Assembly (NCBI RefSeq): GCF_023101765.2 | Contig: NC_064229.1 | Span: 248,001-312,000 of the forward strand | Length of the DNA: 64,000 nucleotides | Direction of reading: 5' to 3' | Source of the DNA: Spodoptera frugiperda | Lineage: Eukaryota; Arthropoda; Insecta; Lepidoptera; Noctuidae | In this document: positions 35,208 to 46,954 of the stretch, one piece after another | How the letters are laid out: each line of letters begins with the position of its first letter | Position numbering within the stretch: position 1 is the stretch's first letter | Position numbers and translations under genes: made by a program | The notes under the pieces: generated by a model | What the model was told of the DNA's origin: nothing | The model's database searches: none | What the model saw: only the letters and a program-made list of their open reading frames with translations

Positions 35208-35410
35208 TGACCGACTTCAAAAAAGGAGGTTCTCAGTTTGACCTTGTGTATGTATGATTGTGCGCGATTATCTCGCCTTTGATTGAACCGGTTTTGATGC
35301 AGTTTTCAGCGTAGTATTTGTCAGCCTTAGGACAAGGTTAAGGTTAGGTATATTATCCAACTTAAAAAATAAAGCTTCGTAATTTAACTTTTGAAGGCGG
35401 TTAATCCTGT
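35208..35410. repeat. Dispersed element with ccgacttcaaaaaaggagg end
   Basis: It begins with ccgacttcaaaaaaggaggt and later has cgcctttgattgaaccggtt. The terminal motif is shared with 26540 and the long foldback at 471-981. Confidence 0.45.
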
Positions 35411-35967
35411 TTTCAAAAAGTTTTATTCCCTTTTCCAATTCCTGTTTCTAATTTATCAAAGTGTATCATCGTGTAGAGGAGGACACGATACACGACTTTA
35501 TCTTCTGTAAATTTTTTACTCTACGTCCGGTCAATGAAAGTGACAACCATGACTCCACATTTTTTTCACCGGGTTTAAGCGAAAATAAATTACATGTCCA
35601 ACTCACTTGAATCTAGAATCCCTTGGGCAGTGCTGAATGATACTCTCTCACAGAAATGGACGTAAAATGTTAAGACCGATTTTTTATGGAAGGAATTTAC
35701 TTGGTCCGTTGATTTTACTTGACTGTATTATTTAAGATACTCTAGAGGTTTCTGCGGTGATATATCAGGTGTATTCTTTGGCTTAAATTGACTTGCTTCT
35801 TTGTTTTATATATTATTTGAGCTGTTTTTGTGTTAAGTGTTTGTCAAGTTTATATAGATATGTAATTATTTGATAGTTAATCCCATTCCTTATAATTGTT
35901 TTTGGAACAAAATCGTTACTAAGGAATAGTTTAAGTAACCATTAAACGACAGTGAGTGTTACCAACA
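35411..35967. other. Unassigned stretch
   Basis: Nothing recognised. Confidence 0.35.
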
Positions 35968-37313
35968 AAAACTTTTTTTTTACATTTAATGGGTCGACGT
36001 TTGGCCGCTATCTCACCTGATGGTAAGTGATGATGCGGCCTACGGTGGAGCACGTCTGCCCATAAACAACCTATTCACTCGGGCCTTGAAGACACCCAGG
36101 TTATACCCATCAGGAAACACAGACTCCGGCAAGGAGTTCCACTCCCTAGCAGTTCGTACAAGGAAGCTTGAAGCGAAGCGCTTCGTGCGAGTGGGTGGGA
36201 TATCTACCATGAAGCGGTGACGCCTCGCCGATCGTCTTGTGGTTCGATGATGAAAAGGACTAGGGGGAATCAAGTTGTGCAATTCCCCCGCACACTCTCC
36301 AAAATGTATCCGGTAAAAAACGGAAAGGCTTGCAACCTTGCGCCTGTGTTCAAGGCTTTGAAGCCGGGCCTCCATAAGCGCATCATCATTAATGAGCTTC
36401 TTGGCACGCCTTTCAATGTGTTCGAGCGCATCTAGCTGGTATTTGGCCGAGCCGTCCCAAAGGTGAGAACAGTACTCCATACATGACCGAACCTGCGCTT
36501 GGTACAGGCTCAGCAGTTGTTTCGGTGTGAAGTACCGTCTCACCTTCGAGAGGATACCCAACTTCCTACCAGCCAGATGCGCCTTCGACTCTATATAAGA
36601 GCCGAAGTTTAGCGTTGGCGATAGAGTTACGCCCAGAAGCTCTAGATGATCCGATATTGGAACGGATACATTTCGGAAAGTAGGAGTCAGCGGAAATTGA
36701 CTCCGTTTGGCAGAGAATAGACACGCCTGGGTTTTGGTAGCGTTGAACTTGACCAAGTTGGCGTCACCCCAATCGGAGACCGCCTTCAAGGACGAGTTCA
36801 ACCGTTCGACCATGGATTCTCTTAGAGACTGGATCTGTGTTCCGCTAGTCCGCGCATCGGACACATACCTTTCAACAACTGTGCTGTCATCTGCATACCC
36901 AAAGATACCGGGCTTAAGCAGGTCGTTGATGTGCAGCAAAAAGAGCGTTGCTGAAAGTACTGACCCCTGAGGGACTCCGGCGTTGATACCAAATTGGTCA
37001 GACGAGCAGCCATCAATGACTACTCGGATTGACCGATCCCTGCAATCCATCTGCACAGATCAGCGGGAAGTCCACATGCAGGAAGCTTGCCGATAAGGCT
37101 GTCGTGCCAAACCCTGTCAAAGGCCTTCGATATATCGAGAGAGACCGCTATTGCCTCCCCGTGCTTCTCTATGGCCTCGCTCCAAATGTGGGTGGCATAC
37201 GCAAGAAGGTCCCCAGTGGATCGGTTGCGGCGAAACCCATACTGCTGATCGCTGAGGAGGTCGTTACCTTCAAGGTATGCCAGGAGCCTGTTGTTAAGTA
37301 CACGTTCCATACT
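35968..37313 (-). mobile_element. Jockey-like non-LTR retrotransposon, 5'-truncated
   Basis: Minus-strand element with the C-terminal two thirds of a reverse transcriptase, a short 3' UTR and a poly(A) end (T tract at about 35969-35978). It is cut off abruptly near 37313 just before the MERVLNNR block, as 5'-truncated copies usually are. A shorter related 3' fragment lies at 48785-49045. Confidence 0.85.
36040..37310 (-). pseudogene. Jockey-like reverse transcriptase, truncated, one frameshift
   Basis: The first frame (37310-37020) holds the fingers and palm start: FGFRRNRST-type QYGFRRNRSTG and VSLDISKAFDRVWH. The second frame (37056-36040) continues with DRSIRVVIDG, AGVPQGSVLSATLF and the catalytic FGYADDST, then the thumb and a C-terminal region ending GVFKARVNRLFMGRRAPP. 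The two frames are separated near 37045, where about 11 nt appear to be missing between WIA and DRSIRV. This breaks the protein. The endonuclease and ORF1 are absent because of the 5' truncation. It is a dead copy, although its motif residues are unmutated. Confidence 0.85.
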
Positions 37314-37597
37314 CTTTTGAAAGTTAATAATACTAAAAGAACATACTTAAATAACTGTATACATAGCAATGTCAGTCTTTTAATACCTTAACGAAGCAAA
37401 TTTAGATAGCATGCACCGAAAAGGACAACAAAAATATTTTGAACCTGTTCTTATAATTCTATTATACATTACTGTAGCATGTAACATAGAAGAATGAGCA
37501 ATAGGATTTCTAAGAACCACTAAGTAATTACTCCAACCCAACCAGTAACCAGACTTCACAATTGTCATCAATCTTCTAAGATAGGAAAATAATGGCT
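37314..37597. other. Unassigned stretch
   Basis: A minus-strand open frame of about 70 codons crosses this stretch but has no recognisable similarity and extends into the neighbouring MITE. I do not call it a gene. Confidence 0.35.
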
Positions 37598-37948
37598 TAG
37601 GGTGCTTTTCCACTGGAGATGTGCTATATAGCTATGCTACCAAGATGTAGTAGCTAAGCTGTAAAACTATGTGACTGTTTTCACTGATACTGCTATGAGC
37701 TACATAGCACATACATATACATGCTATGAAGATGCGTCGTCTCAAAGTAGCTGTGCGAGGAAGATAGGCAGCTCGAGTTTGCTATATATCGATAGTAGGG
37801 AACCGCACGCATCCATAGCATGCATGTTTCCATATAAAAAACATAACTTCTCTGAGTCCATCTCCACCAGTGCTATGAATATGATTGGTGGAAGGCAAAC
37901 GCATACACAGCAACGTAGCATAGCACATCTTTGGTAGAAAAGCACCCT
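37598..37948. mobile_element. MITE, gggtgcttttccac terminal repeats, TTA duplication
   Basis: The left end gggtgcttttccactggaga and the right end (complement of tttggtagaaaagcaccc) form inverted repeats. TTA lies directly on both sides. Related copies are at 23555 and 44650. TTA target sites and short termini fit PIF/Harbinger MITEs (inference). Confidence 0.75.
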
Positions 37949-37949
37949 T

Positions 37950-38234
37950 ATTCTCAAATAATGTAATGTTACGTCATACGCATACATGTTGATACTTTGA
38001 CGCCACAATATAAATGAGATACCATTCATCAGTTGGAGTCTTTGATAATGGACTTTTCATTGATAAATATGGAGACAGAATAAATTGTTATGAATGAGTT
38101 TCAAACAAGGTCTTAGAAAGTACTTATTTTATGTACCTATCCCTGAATTCGGTAATAGAAGTTTGAAATGAAACATACATTTTAATTAAATGAAGATTGA
38201 TTTAGTACGAAGATAGCAGATAGTAAAAAAAGCT
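37950..38234. other. Unassigned stretch
   Basis: Nothing recognised. Confidence 0.35.
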
Positions 38235-38492
38235 ACATCACGCCTTTTGTGCAGAAGTGCTCATACGACACGTTATGCCGCTATACAATGTACACCCACT
38301 TTTTCACCATTTGTGTTATAAGTCCCATGTAATAGTGGGTGAGCCTATTGCCATATACTGGACACAATTCCAGACTGCGTGCTACTACTAAGAAAATTTA
38401 CTAAAAAACCGAAAAAACCCAGTATTACTTTGCCCGACCCGGGAATCAAACCCGAGAACCCTTCTCCGGCAGTCGCACTTGCGACCGACCTT
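38235..38492 (-). repeat. SINE-A copy, near full length
   Basis: Plus-strand text runs from catcacgccttttgtgcaga to the B-box complement (gggaatcaaacccgagaacc) and gtcgcacttgcgaccgacc. It is oriented as the copies at 1195 and 50740. Confidence 0.65.
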
Positions 38493-39974
38493 TAGTCACA
38501 GTAGGTAGTATTATATACTAAACTAGTTTCTTCCATAATCTATGTGATTTTACGAATGTACGCATTATCTTAGACGTAACAAGACGCTTATCGAAGCTAC
38601 AAATATATGCGGGCTGTCAATATGAGTACTATTCCTTAAACTATTCCTCAGTAATGATTTTGTTCCGAAAACAATTGCCAAGGACTAGGTTAAGTAATTA
38701 TTAAATGACTCTTTGTGCGGCAGGGAGTTCAAAGAATCTCTTAAAAAATATTAGTTTTTTATTTGCGGTTAAGTTTCTAGTGATTATGTAGTTTCCTATA
38801 AAAATACAATTAATTCAAATAATATTATATTTAGAAACCGTTGTATTCATATTATACGAATACAAATTTTGGTATCGCTACAAACGTTTATCACGTCAAA
38901 CAAATTATGTCCTCACATTTCCTGAAATTCAAAACGTTACTCTCATGAAACTGCCATTCAGTTAAAATGAAATTATATTTGTAACATCCTTTGTAAATCT
39001 GTAAAACAATTAACTGAAAGTTTCCGAAAACGTGTGAAGTTTTACAGTGAATATTTCATAGAAAAGGCCTGTATTTTCAGGTTCATATAATATGTAGTAA
39101 AATATAAATTAATATCATGAATTTATCTTACTGAGATATTTCGGAAACATTTTCGAAATTCAATTTCATTTTATATCATAAAAAAGTAGTTTTCAATAAT
39201 TGTATTAAAATGTTGCACGTCGTAATATTAAATCACGCCTTTTCCATGTTTTAAAGTAAAAAAAAGAAATTCTCGGTATAATGTTTACTGTTTATAATAA
39301 CCTTTTATTCAACACAACAAATGACAGTCAAATACATCGTACAAATTAAAATAAAACTACGATGGTGGTGCTTGACGACTGGGACTCTCCCAATTGTGCA
39401 ATATCTTTTTTAAAGAAGTAGTGGACACTATCGTTTTTTTTTTCTTTTCCTCTAATTATTTCTTCTGATTTATTTCGTTGCGGGATCCAAGACAATACAT
39501 ATCCCTGGGACGCGCCGGACTTCAGTATTCCGTTGTCATGGTTTTATCTACTGTAAAACCTGGCTTACAAGAAATGCAGTGGTACAGGAGGTTGTGACGC
39601 ACTTGTCCCTTTAAAAAAAATACTTCTCCTTCATTTGATCAAACACGCACGCTGGTTCGGCATCTGGCCTTTTACCAGATTCTCTCGTATTATAAAGTAT
39701 CAAAAAGTCTATTATTAAACTAAAATGGATGGGTGACTGAACAACATAATCCATCATTGTCAACGCATTATTGAAAAATGGCAAATATCTTGTGTTATGT
39801 TTGCTTGAAATATTGAAAATAAGCCTTCTTATGAAGAAAATTTATTTACATTGAAAACCGTTGAGTAAATTGAATTAATAGTATCTATAATACAAATGTG
39901 TGGCAAATTAACTGGAAATTAAACCTACATTGTAATGCACAGTAATTACATTTTCAAGAATTTAAACACCGAGG
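38493..39974. other. Unassigned AT-rich stretch
   Basis: No supported gene or clear repeat in about 1.5 kb. Confidence 0.35.
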
Positions 39975-40080
39975 CAAAATACAATACAATACAATGACAG
40001 AATACAATAAAATACAAAGAAATACAAGACAATCGCAGAATACAATACAATATGACAGAATACAACACAATACAATAACG
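39975..40080. repeat. Degenerate AATAC-type microsatellite
   Basis: Repeated acaataca and gaataca units with interruptions (gacag, aatcg). Confidence 0.7.
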
Positions 40081-40390
40081 GTGACGTCATTAAGTCAATT
40101 TTTGCTAATGGTCATCTTATAACTAAAATAATGATGATGAACAACGATCCAGCCTCAATATACTTTGAGCTACCAAAATAAATTGTAAATGGTCTTACAG
40201 GTGCCATTAACAAACAACAGGAATGTTTTATTTAAATATTCCATCTTCCTTACTTATGTTAAGTCACCGTGATATATTAAAGTGCTTTTCTCTAGACGCT
40301 TACCACGTGAAATAAACCATTGTCACACTTCGTCTGTCTCGTAAAGAAATAATAAAAAAAAAATCTACAAAGAAAGTATTTTTAAGTTAA
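40081..40390. other. Unassigned stretch
   Basis: Nothing recognised. Confidence 0.35.
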
Positions 40391-40564
40391 TCTATACATA
40401 CATAATGTATGAAAACGGTTTGCTGTTCGTTAGTCTCACTAAAACTCGGAAACGGCTAGACCGATTGGGCTAATTTTTGTTTTGAATTATACTTGGAAGT
40501 TTAGAGAAGGTTTAAACGCTAAAAAAAATATTTAAGGCGACACAAAGTTTGCTGGGTCAGCTAG
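40391..40564 (+). mobile_element. Complete 174-bp mini-Helitron
   Basis: It begins TC directly after A (40390) and ends gctgggtcagCTAG directly before T (40565). This is the A|T insertion and TC/CTAG ends that define Helitrons. It has no coding capacity. It shares its 3' end with the large Helitrons at 12054 and 16189. Confidence 0.8.
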
Positions 40565-40565
40565 T

Positions 40566-41498
40566 AAGAAATAAAAATAAATAAATACATCTCTAATAAA
40601 GAGCAAAAAAAATAACTCCCTCCTTTAGGCGTCAAAGTACTTTAAGTTGTTTCGACGTCACAATTGTTAATAGCACAGAGTTTATTGTGTTCAGTGTTTG
40701 GCAAAAGGCTCGTCTCTTACAAAGAAACCAATAACATATATAACTAATAAAAAGAGAAAATGTATATTGTATGTATTCCAAGTAACATAAAAAGTATAAA
40801 AAAGTATAAACGTATATAAAAAAATACTAACGATGTGAATGTTATAAATGATTAGTGCTTTTAGCACAGCCTTCAGTGCTATAATTGTTGAACGAATTTT
40901 CTTGAATATGTGATACAAAATTTTTATTTAAGAAAATTGGTTATCTTTTTATTATTTTTGTATAAAAATACAGGATAAACTGTGTGATCCAAGGTCATGA
41001 GTTTTCAATAATTGTACTTTTTTTTAATTTATGTAACTACATATTGAACTAGGCTACCTACTAAACACCTGTATGTATACGATCCAGGTCAAAATCCTAC
41101 ATTCATAGGATCGGATCGGATTCGCAAAATTAAACATATATTTCTTAGTAAAAAAAAAATAATGTTACCATTTCAATTCAAACTGTGAGTACTTAATCTT
41201 TTTTCATGTAATCTTTTTCCAATTAGGGTAGAGTAAACAGAAATAGTCGTACATTCAGTGCTTGAATCCAAGTTTATTTCTTTTCCCTTTTTTCACATCC
41301 AACCGTTTTGTTGTGACTTTTTTTGAACGTTTATTAATCTGCTCCGTTGTTTCGACTGAACGCGGCTGTGAAACGTGCGTTCTGTAGTTTGATAGGTAAA
41401 TCCACGGAATACAGAAAACTAGAAATTGAAGTGGAAAATAAAATGTTTTGGTATCTATACACTTTGAGTTTGGGTGTTCTAATTGCAGTTGCAGAATT
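40566..41498. other. Unassigned stretch
   Basis: AT-rich. A 101-codon minus-strand open frame (41255-41560) runs into the SINE-D fragment that follows and has no recognisable similarity, so it is not called a gene. Confidence 0.35.
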
Positions 41499-41499
41499 T

Positions 41500-41615
41500 C
41501 TGATACGTTTTTTAAGGAGGCAAAATCGTCAAATGTTTTCTCCCACCTTGGAGGCCTCAAAGAGGAGGTATATCTTACTGACTAAAAACCGCCCCTTCGT
41601 TGGTTTAACTATGTG
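41500..41615 (-). repeat. SINE-D fragment, diverged
   Basis: The ttttctcccaccttggaggc block and ttactgactaaaaaccgccc match the family's tail in reverse. Confidence 0.5.
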
Positions 41616-42069
41616 AGAATAATGTAGCATCAATATTCAATCAAAGAGATAGAAAAAGAAACATGAAAACAACAAAATGATGTATACGTCAGTCAAAAAT
41701 CAAGTAGCTATTTATAATTTGTGTACGATTAAAATTAACAGCACTGTTGAATCATTACAAAATGAATATTGTACCATTAATTCAATATGGAGTGACAGCC
41801 TATTAAGTTTGGAGTTAGGTTTCATCCGGGATCTGGATTTGAATCCAAATGACGGGAATACGTTTGACCCTAATACCAACTACTTATACCTGACTAGTGC
41901 AGAGTTAGGGTTACCGTTAATAACTACCTAGTGTACACAATGAAATCATAATGTAGATGTGTAGATAGGTAAGACACATTAGTAAGAAACTTAATATTAA
42001 ATACCTAGGGCAAAGTAGTTGATGATGTAGAAACTACAATGATGTAGAAGATGACATTTTGCACATTTT
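41616..42069. other. Unassigned stretch
   Basis: An 84-codon plus-strand open frame (41677-41931) has no recognisable similarity, so no gene is called. Confidence 0.35.
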
Positions 42070-42228
42070 ACAGAGACTAAATTACAAAATCACACTAATA
42101 TTATAAATGTGAAAGTATTTTTGTTCGTCAATCACGCTGAAAATACTGAACGGGTTTTGATGAAATTTGGTATACGGATATACTTTTTGTCCTACCGAAA
42201 TGCGTGTGAAGCCGCTAGCAGAAGCTAG
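42070..42228 (-). repeat. Family F copy, reverse
   Basis: It starts near acactaatattataaatgtg on the plus strand and ends with gaagccgctagcagaagcta, the complement of the family head. Confidence 0.6.
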
Positions 42229-42834
42229 TATAATTAATAATTATTGTCGATAAACTAAAACGACGTTCTCGGTAGTCGCATTAGCAACGAGGAACAGACA
42301 GGTACAAAACGACAGAAGTCTCTACAGGCAGTAAAATATATTTTGGTTGAATCTCAACAATTACTAATTCTTAAACAAAAATACGAACAACTAGGTGTAA
42401 AACTACGTGGAAGAGCTATGTTATCTACATATTTAATGTTCCTAATGGATGACAGTGTACAATTTTAATACGGCTTTTGTTCACGGTGCGCCCGTTTTAA
42501 GTAGCATTAGCAGTGTTAAATAATTTCTTCAGGTAAGCTCTGAGAAAATGCATGAATAATACAAAAAGTATCTACGAAGCAGATGCACCATCTATATTAT
42601 ATTTTTCTGTCTCATAATTTTAATTCTTGATAAACTACTCGTACGTGGAACAACTTGAAAATTATGATCTTATTTTGTTTATAAAACAAAACTGAAAATT
42701 ATGACTCAATTATAAGCATGTACGAATTATTTTAAACATCTGATCATCATGTTACCAAGCACAACAATGTCCAATAATGGATACAAGGTCAGCTTCTAAA
42801 GGACTTTCCACAATTTGAAGGTCATTTTTGTTTA
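42229..42834. other. Unassigned stretch
   Basis: Nothing recognised. Confidence 0.35.
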
Positions 42835-43125
42835 TTTTTTTATGGCATAAGCCGGTAAACGAGTAGACGGATCAGCTGATGGTAAGCCATCGCCGCCGCT
42901 CATGGACAACGGAAACAACGCAGGTGTTACATGTCCGTTGCTGGCCTTTTGGGGGTTAGGAATTTAAGAGTTGTTAGGGAATTGGGGATTAGAAAGATTC
43001 GCAAGGAGTGTATGTAATGGGGCTTCCTGTAACCTCACCCATACGATGAAACATAACGCAAACGTTGTTTCAAGTCAGTTTTCTGTGAGGCCGGTGGTAT
43101 AATTTTGGCCGAGCCGGCCCATTTT
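42835..43125 (-). repeat. SINE-C copy, reverse, near full length
   Basis: From ttttttatggcataagccgg through gctggccttttgggggttag and acgttgtttcaagtcagttt to the complement of the head near 43120. Confidence 0.65.
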
Positions 43126-43133
43126 TAGTAAAG

Positions 43134-43355
43134 TTGTCCCATACTAGAATTTTCTCTTGTGTCATAGGTCCGTTAGCAATCATACAAGTTCACATACAAA
43201 TATCACCCAGACCCGAAACAACAATTTGTGGATCAGAGAACAGAACAATTTGTAGATCAGAGAGCAAAGAGTTGTTCCGTGCGGGTATAAAACACGCTAC
43301 ACGTTGCGCAGCAGCCGGTTGCCCAGCCACCGCACTAACCGTGCAAGTTATGAAA
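43134..43355 (-). repeat. SINE-B copy, reverse, with a small internal duplication
   Basis: It includes the complement of the B box (gcgggtataaaacacgctac region) and of the A box (ttgcccagccaccgcac). The block aacaatttgt-gatcagaga occurs twice (43217 and 43245), so this copy has a duplication of about 26 bp. Confidence 0.65.
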
Positions 43356-43359
43356 CAGA

Positions 43360-44189
43360 TGTAGTCTTATTTATACTATTCTGTCCCATAATTTGATCTC
43401 TACATAAACGAAATAAATCAACCTGAACATTCCAGCCCAATTTACTTTTCATAGTTTTCATAAAATATGAACTGAAAATTACGACTAGACAAATTAACGA
43501 TACCTGAAAAATATGAAATCTTTATTCAAGCCGCTTCATAAATCTTTCAACGGCGCGTTCATTAAACAAATAACCTCTGAGTTTAAATATTTATCAGTTA
43601 TTTTTCATTATGTTACTACTAGTTTACCATCCAGGCTTCGCCTGGGTCGAACTTATCGACATTCTCAATGTATATATTTTGTTATGTAATTTTTTACGTC
43701 TATTTTTGGGCGATCTTGCCTCGATAAATAAAGCTTTGGAGACAGTAAGTAATACATTTCATACAAACTTGAAAGGAGAGAATGGAAAAGTTGGATTTAT
43801 AGACAAAACTCATATACAAAAGCCACAGATAAAAGTTATAAAACAAAATTAGTAACTCCTCACAAACCCTACATTTTCTGTATTATAGCGTAGGTGCTTT
43901 TTAAAACTTTTCTCAAAGCTACCTATCGAGTGCAAAAATGCTGCCTCGCTTGAAATTGATCGAACCAAGCAAACTCGTTTTCCCACACATCTTTTCCACC
44001 CTTTTTCTCCCACACAATAGGGGGAAAATTTTTGAAAAATTTTCGCCTATCAACGATGCCAAGAATTGTATTCTAACTTTTACAATATTGCAGTCAGCTC
44101 TTTGCCGTATATTCGTCGCTTTTGTACTTCATTATAAATACTGGCTGATACAGTACAAAGATACATATATTTTTAGCAGAGTAACATTT
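43360..44189. other. Unassigned stretch
   Basis: A 117-codon plus-strand open frame (43938-44291) has no recognisable similarity and runs into the next SINE-B copy. It is not called a gene. Confidence 0.35.
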
Positions 44190-44345
44190 GACAGCACGGT
44201 TGATGGAGTTGACGGAGCAAGTTTTTGTGTGATCCACAAACTGTTGCTTCGGATCTGGGTTTCATGTGTATGTGAAATTGTATGTTTGTAAACGCACACA
44301 CGACAGATAAAAAACCCAAGAGTGGCAAAACGTTTTAAAAAAGAT
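44190..44345 (+). repeat. SINE-B copy, head degraded
   Basis: The tgtgatccacaaactgttgc, atctgggtttcatgtgtatg and tgtttgtaaacgcacacacg blocks are present. The tRNA-like head is reduced to a remnant. Confidence 0.6.
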
Positions 44346-44649
44346 TTCTTATTGTGAACGTAACTTTACATATTTTCTGCCCTTTGCACCAAATAACTTG
44401 GTTGACTATACAATACATATACATATGTATACGTACCTATGTAAGGTACTACATCATTGTAACGACTGTGCGAAGGATATGACTAAGCCAAAAGCCCTCA
44501 GGTTAATCAGGAACAATAAGAAAAAGGATATCATATGCTTGGAACACAGCCAGAGGCATTGTGTACACTGTGAGATGGGTAAAGTTCGTGACATTGAGAG
44601 TCTACCAAAGTGATTTAGATAAAAGCAACCTTGATATTTAGGACTAAGA
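44346..44649. other. Unassigned stretch
   Basis: A 71-codon plus-strand open frame (44398-44613) has some cysteines but no recognisable domain, so no gene is called. Confidence 0.35.
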
Positions 44650-44968
44650 GTGCTTTCCACCAGATATGTGCTATGTAGCTGTGCTACGAAGATTTAAAAG
44701 CTATGCTGTGAAACTATTTGACTGTTTCCACTAATACTAAGTCATGTAGCTGTGCGAGTTAGATGTCCTATTAAGATGCGCCGTTGCAAAGTAGTTGTGC
44801 AAGGCAGATGCGCAGCACACATTCACAGCATGCATCTTTCAAAAAAACATAGTTTAGCGGAGTCCGTTTCCACTAGCGCTAAGCGTGTACCAATGAATAT
44901 GATTAGTGGAAGCCAAACGCATCCACAGCAATGTAGCATAACACATCTCAGGTGGAAAAGCACCCAAA
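44650..44968. mobile_element. MITE, third copy of the gtgctttccacc family
   Basis: It starts gagtgctttccaccagatat and ends caggtggaaaagcaccc. Internal blocks (agctatgctgtgaaacta, gcatgcatctttcaaaaaaa) match the copies at 37598 and 23555. Confidence 0.65.
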
Positions 44969-44969
44969 G

Positions 44970-45090
44970 GCCTCTCGACTTTTTGTAGCGATGCTAACGC
45001 GCATCTACATAGATACAGTTGCACATAAAAGTAACTTGCGTTAGTAGTGAATACGTAACAAAAAGATAACGTTGGTGAGAGGCCTAAAAT
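44970..45090. repeat. Small foldback with aggcctctc ends
   Basis: Left aggcctctcgactttttgta and right complement of ggtgagaggcct, with a further internal match around gctaacgc / gcgttag. A short MITE-like structure. Confidence 0.5.
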
Positions 45091-45424
45091 GTTCCTGTCT
45101 GAAAGTTTACTTTTTCGTAACTGTCGAAGGAAATATTTCAAAATAATAATTGTTATACGAGTATCAAGACTTATTTCCCTGAGGTATTATAAATAGAGAG
45201 AGTGTCTGCCTTTTATAATAAACATAATATTATAATATGAATGTAGAATATAATATTATTTTGTCTGATACAGACATGAAAAAGTTATGGTTGATTTTCG
45301 CTTACAAGAATTTTCTTATTTGCTGTAACATTTTTTTTCTTAATATTTTTAATTACATATCGAATATATTAAATGCAAATAGTTTAATACGTCGCTGAAA
45401 AATCATAGACATTATAGCAGATTG
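45091..45424. other. Unassigned stretch in intron 2 of the cyclase gene
   Basis: AT-rich, nothing recognised. Confidence 0.35.
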
Positions 45425-45507
45425 AACACCGTGGTGGTCACCGGTGACCGACGTTAGCGGAGGATTTGCCTTCAACAGTTTTCTATTAGCAGTCAAAGAC
45501 TTAAAAG
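45425..45507. repeat. Repeat family G with a 14-bp palindrome
   Basis: It contains ggtcaccggtgacc (45436-45449, a perfect palindrome), then gaggatttgccttcaacag, ttttctattagcagtcaaag. The same sequence occurs in reverse at 58092-58165. It starts about 15 bp inside the intron after the splice donor of the cyclase exon. Confidence 0.65.
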
Positions 45508-45522
45508 AAAATTATAACTTAC

Positions 45523-45712
45523 CTAAAGCAAAATCACAGGAGGGTCCAAAGAAAACATGAGCGCAGTCGTTGTAGGCATCAATGGCGGATATCACCGCAT
45601 AAGCTGCATCGCAGTCTGTGACGTCATACTTCATCCATTCAACGCTAAGCCAAGGCGGGAAGGCATTTTTGATGACGGAATCATTCATAGCCAGGTCGAG
45701 AACGGCTCCCAC
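45523..45712 (-). CDS. Probable receptor guanylate cyclase, coding exon 2
   Basis: A 190-bp exon on the minus strand, bounded by an acceptor (ttttttcttag|GTG) and a donor (TTTAG|gtaagt). It joins exon 1 (49958-50149) in phase 0 to give LPKNTTYDACLSVVGAVLDL and continues through DCDAAYAVISAIDAYNDC and HVFFGPSCDFAL. The last block is characteristic of the extracellular ligand-binding (ANF-receptor type) domain of natriuretic-peptide-receptor-like, membrane-bound guanylate cyclases, which make cGMP. It ends in phase 1, so further exons are needed to encode the rest of the domain, the membrane segment, the kinase-like region and the cyclase. I could not find them in the window. A non-enzymatic receptor with the same domain is possible. 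Confidence 0.72.
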
Positions 45713-46354
45713 CTAAGAAAAAATCATATTTTAATAATAAAATAATTAAATTAATAAATAATGCTCTCCCTATATCAAACACTATTAAATATGATATATC
45801 TCAAAGTCTAAGTGAAAGCATTTATTTCAATTAATCCTAAATAAGGCACTTTTGAAACGTCAAATTGAATTGTCCTTCAGTCTGTCTGTCAATGAAGCTA
45901 GGCTCTATAATTGTAATTATGTAACATAAACCTAACAATGTAATGCCTTCTTTTGCTGTGCCCTAACAGGGTCCATAATCTGAACTTAGCTGTAAGCCCC
46001 TTTAAACGTCTTTGTTAACCATTATGGAATGCAAATAAATATATGAATATAAATATGAAAAAAAAAATTAAATTCGATGAAATAGGAGTAATTTTTACTT
46101 GAAAAAAGATGTGCCGTAACAGAATTAATTATGTAATATCAAATCAGTTAATTGGTAATGAAATAAAGTCAGTCAGCTTAGTCTAGTCTAGAATTTAGTC
46201 GGGTTTTTTACTAGTAGTAAGATTAGTAATAATTTTATTTTATTTTATCGTTAAAAGCTTACAAACTGTAACATTCGAAACTATATTTCGATTAACAAAA
46301 ATCAGGGTTTACTCGCATACATTAATGGAGAAAAGCTGCCGCCGTGTCTGCGGA

Positions 46355-46440
46355 TGTTGCTCATGATGAAAAGTCCCTCTGTGACTCGAAACTTACTAGT
46401 TACTTTTACGTTACGTTACTAGTAAGTTACGTTAATAAAC
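46355..46440 (+). repeat. Repeat family E fragment
   Basis: The gatgttgctcatgatgaaaa and gtccctctgtgactcgaaac blocks match 2965-3060. Confidence 0.45.
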
Positions 46441-46954
46441 AGTGATTATCAGTTAGCCAGACTTAGTATGTCTCACGATAGCTTTAATACAAAAACGTTA
46501 ATTTAGTATGTTTCACGATAGTTCTATGATAAAAACATCCATTTCAATTACAAAGTCCCAAGAGTGCTCCATTTAAAACTGCGAGTATTCTTTTACAAAT
46601 ACGAACTCAAAATCTTTGCATAACACCGTGCTAAGGTAGCTCTCAAAGGGATTTTCGTGCTATTGTTGCAAAGTGACAATGCAAGTTGACTGTGGTAGGA
46701 AGTGTATACGTGACTTGAATGACTTTGGAAAGTGAAAACCGATTCCATGTGGAATTTTGAAGCTTGTATGGAGTTGGATTGGCGACTATTGTTTTATCAG
46801 GAGTGTAGGAGGACTGATCAAAACATGGAGACCAAACATTGTTGGTTGCACTGTATCTATTATTGTGATCTGATGAGAAAGTAGCGTAGGTGAAAATTGG
46901 TATTTTTTATTATCATTTACGTTTAAATCAGTTTAATTACTTCAAAATTGTGGC

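Noticed and set aside
39975..40080. Possible CRISPR-like spaced repeats
   Set aside because: The units are short, irregular aataca-type microsatellite with no conserved repeat or spacer length, in a eukaryotic genome.
41255..41560. 101-codon minus-strand frame considered as a cyclase exon
   Set aside because: Its N-terminal part is SINE-D sequence and there are no splice sites or receptor-domain motifs.
43938..44291. 117-codon plus-strand open frame
   Set aside because: Runs into a SINE-B copy and has no recognised domain; likely chance.
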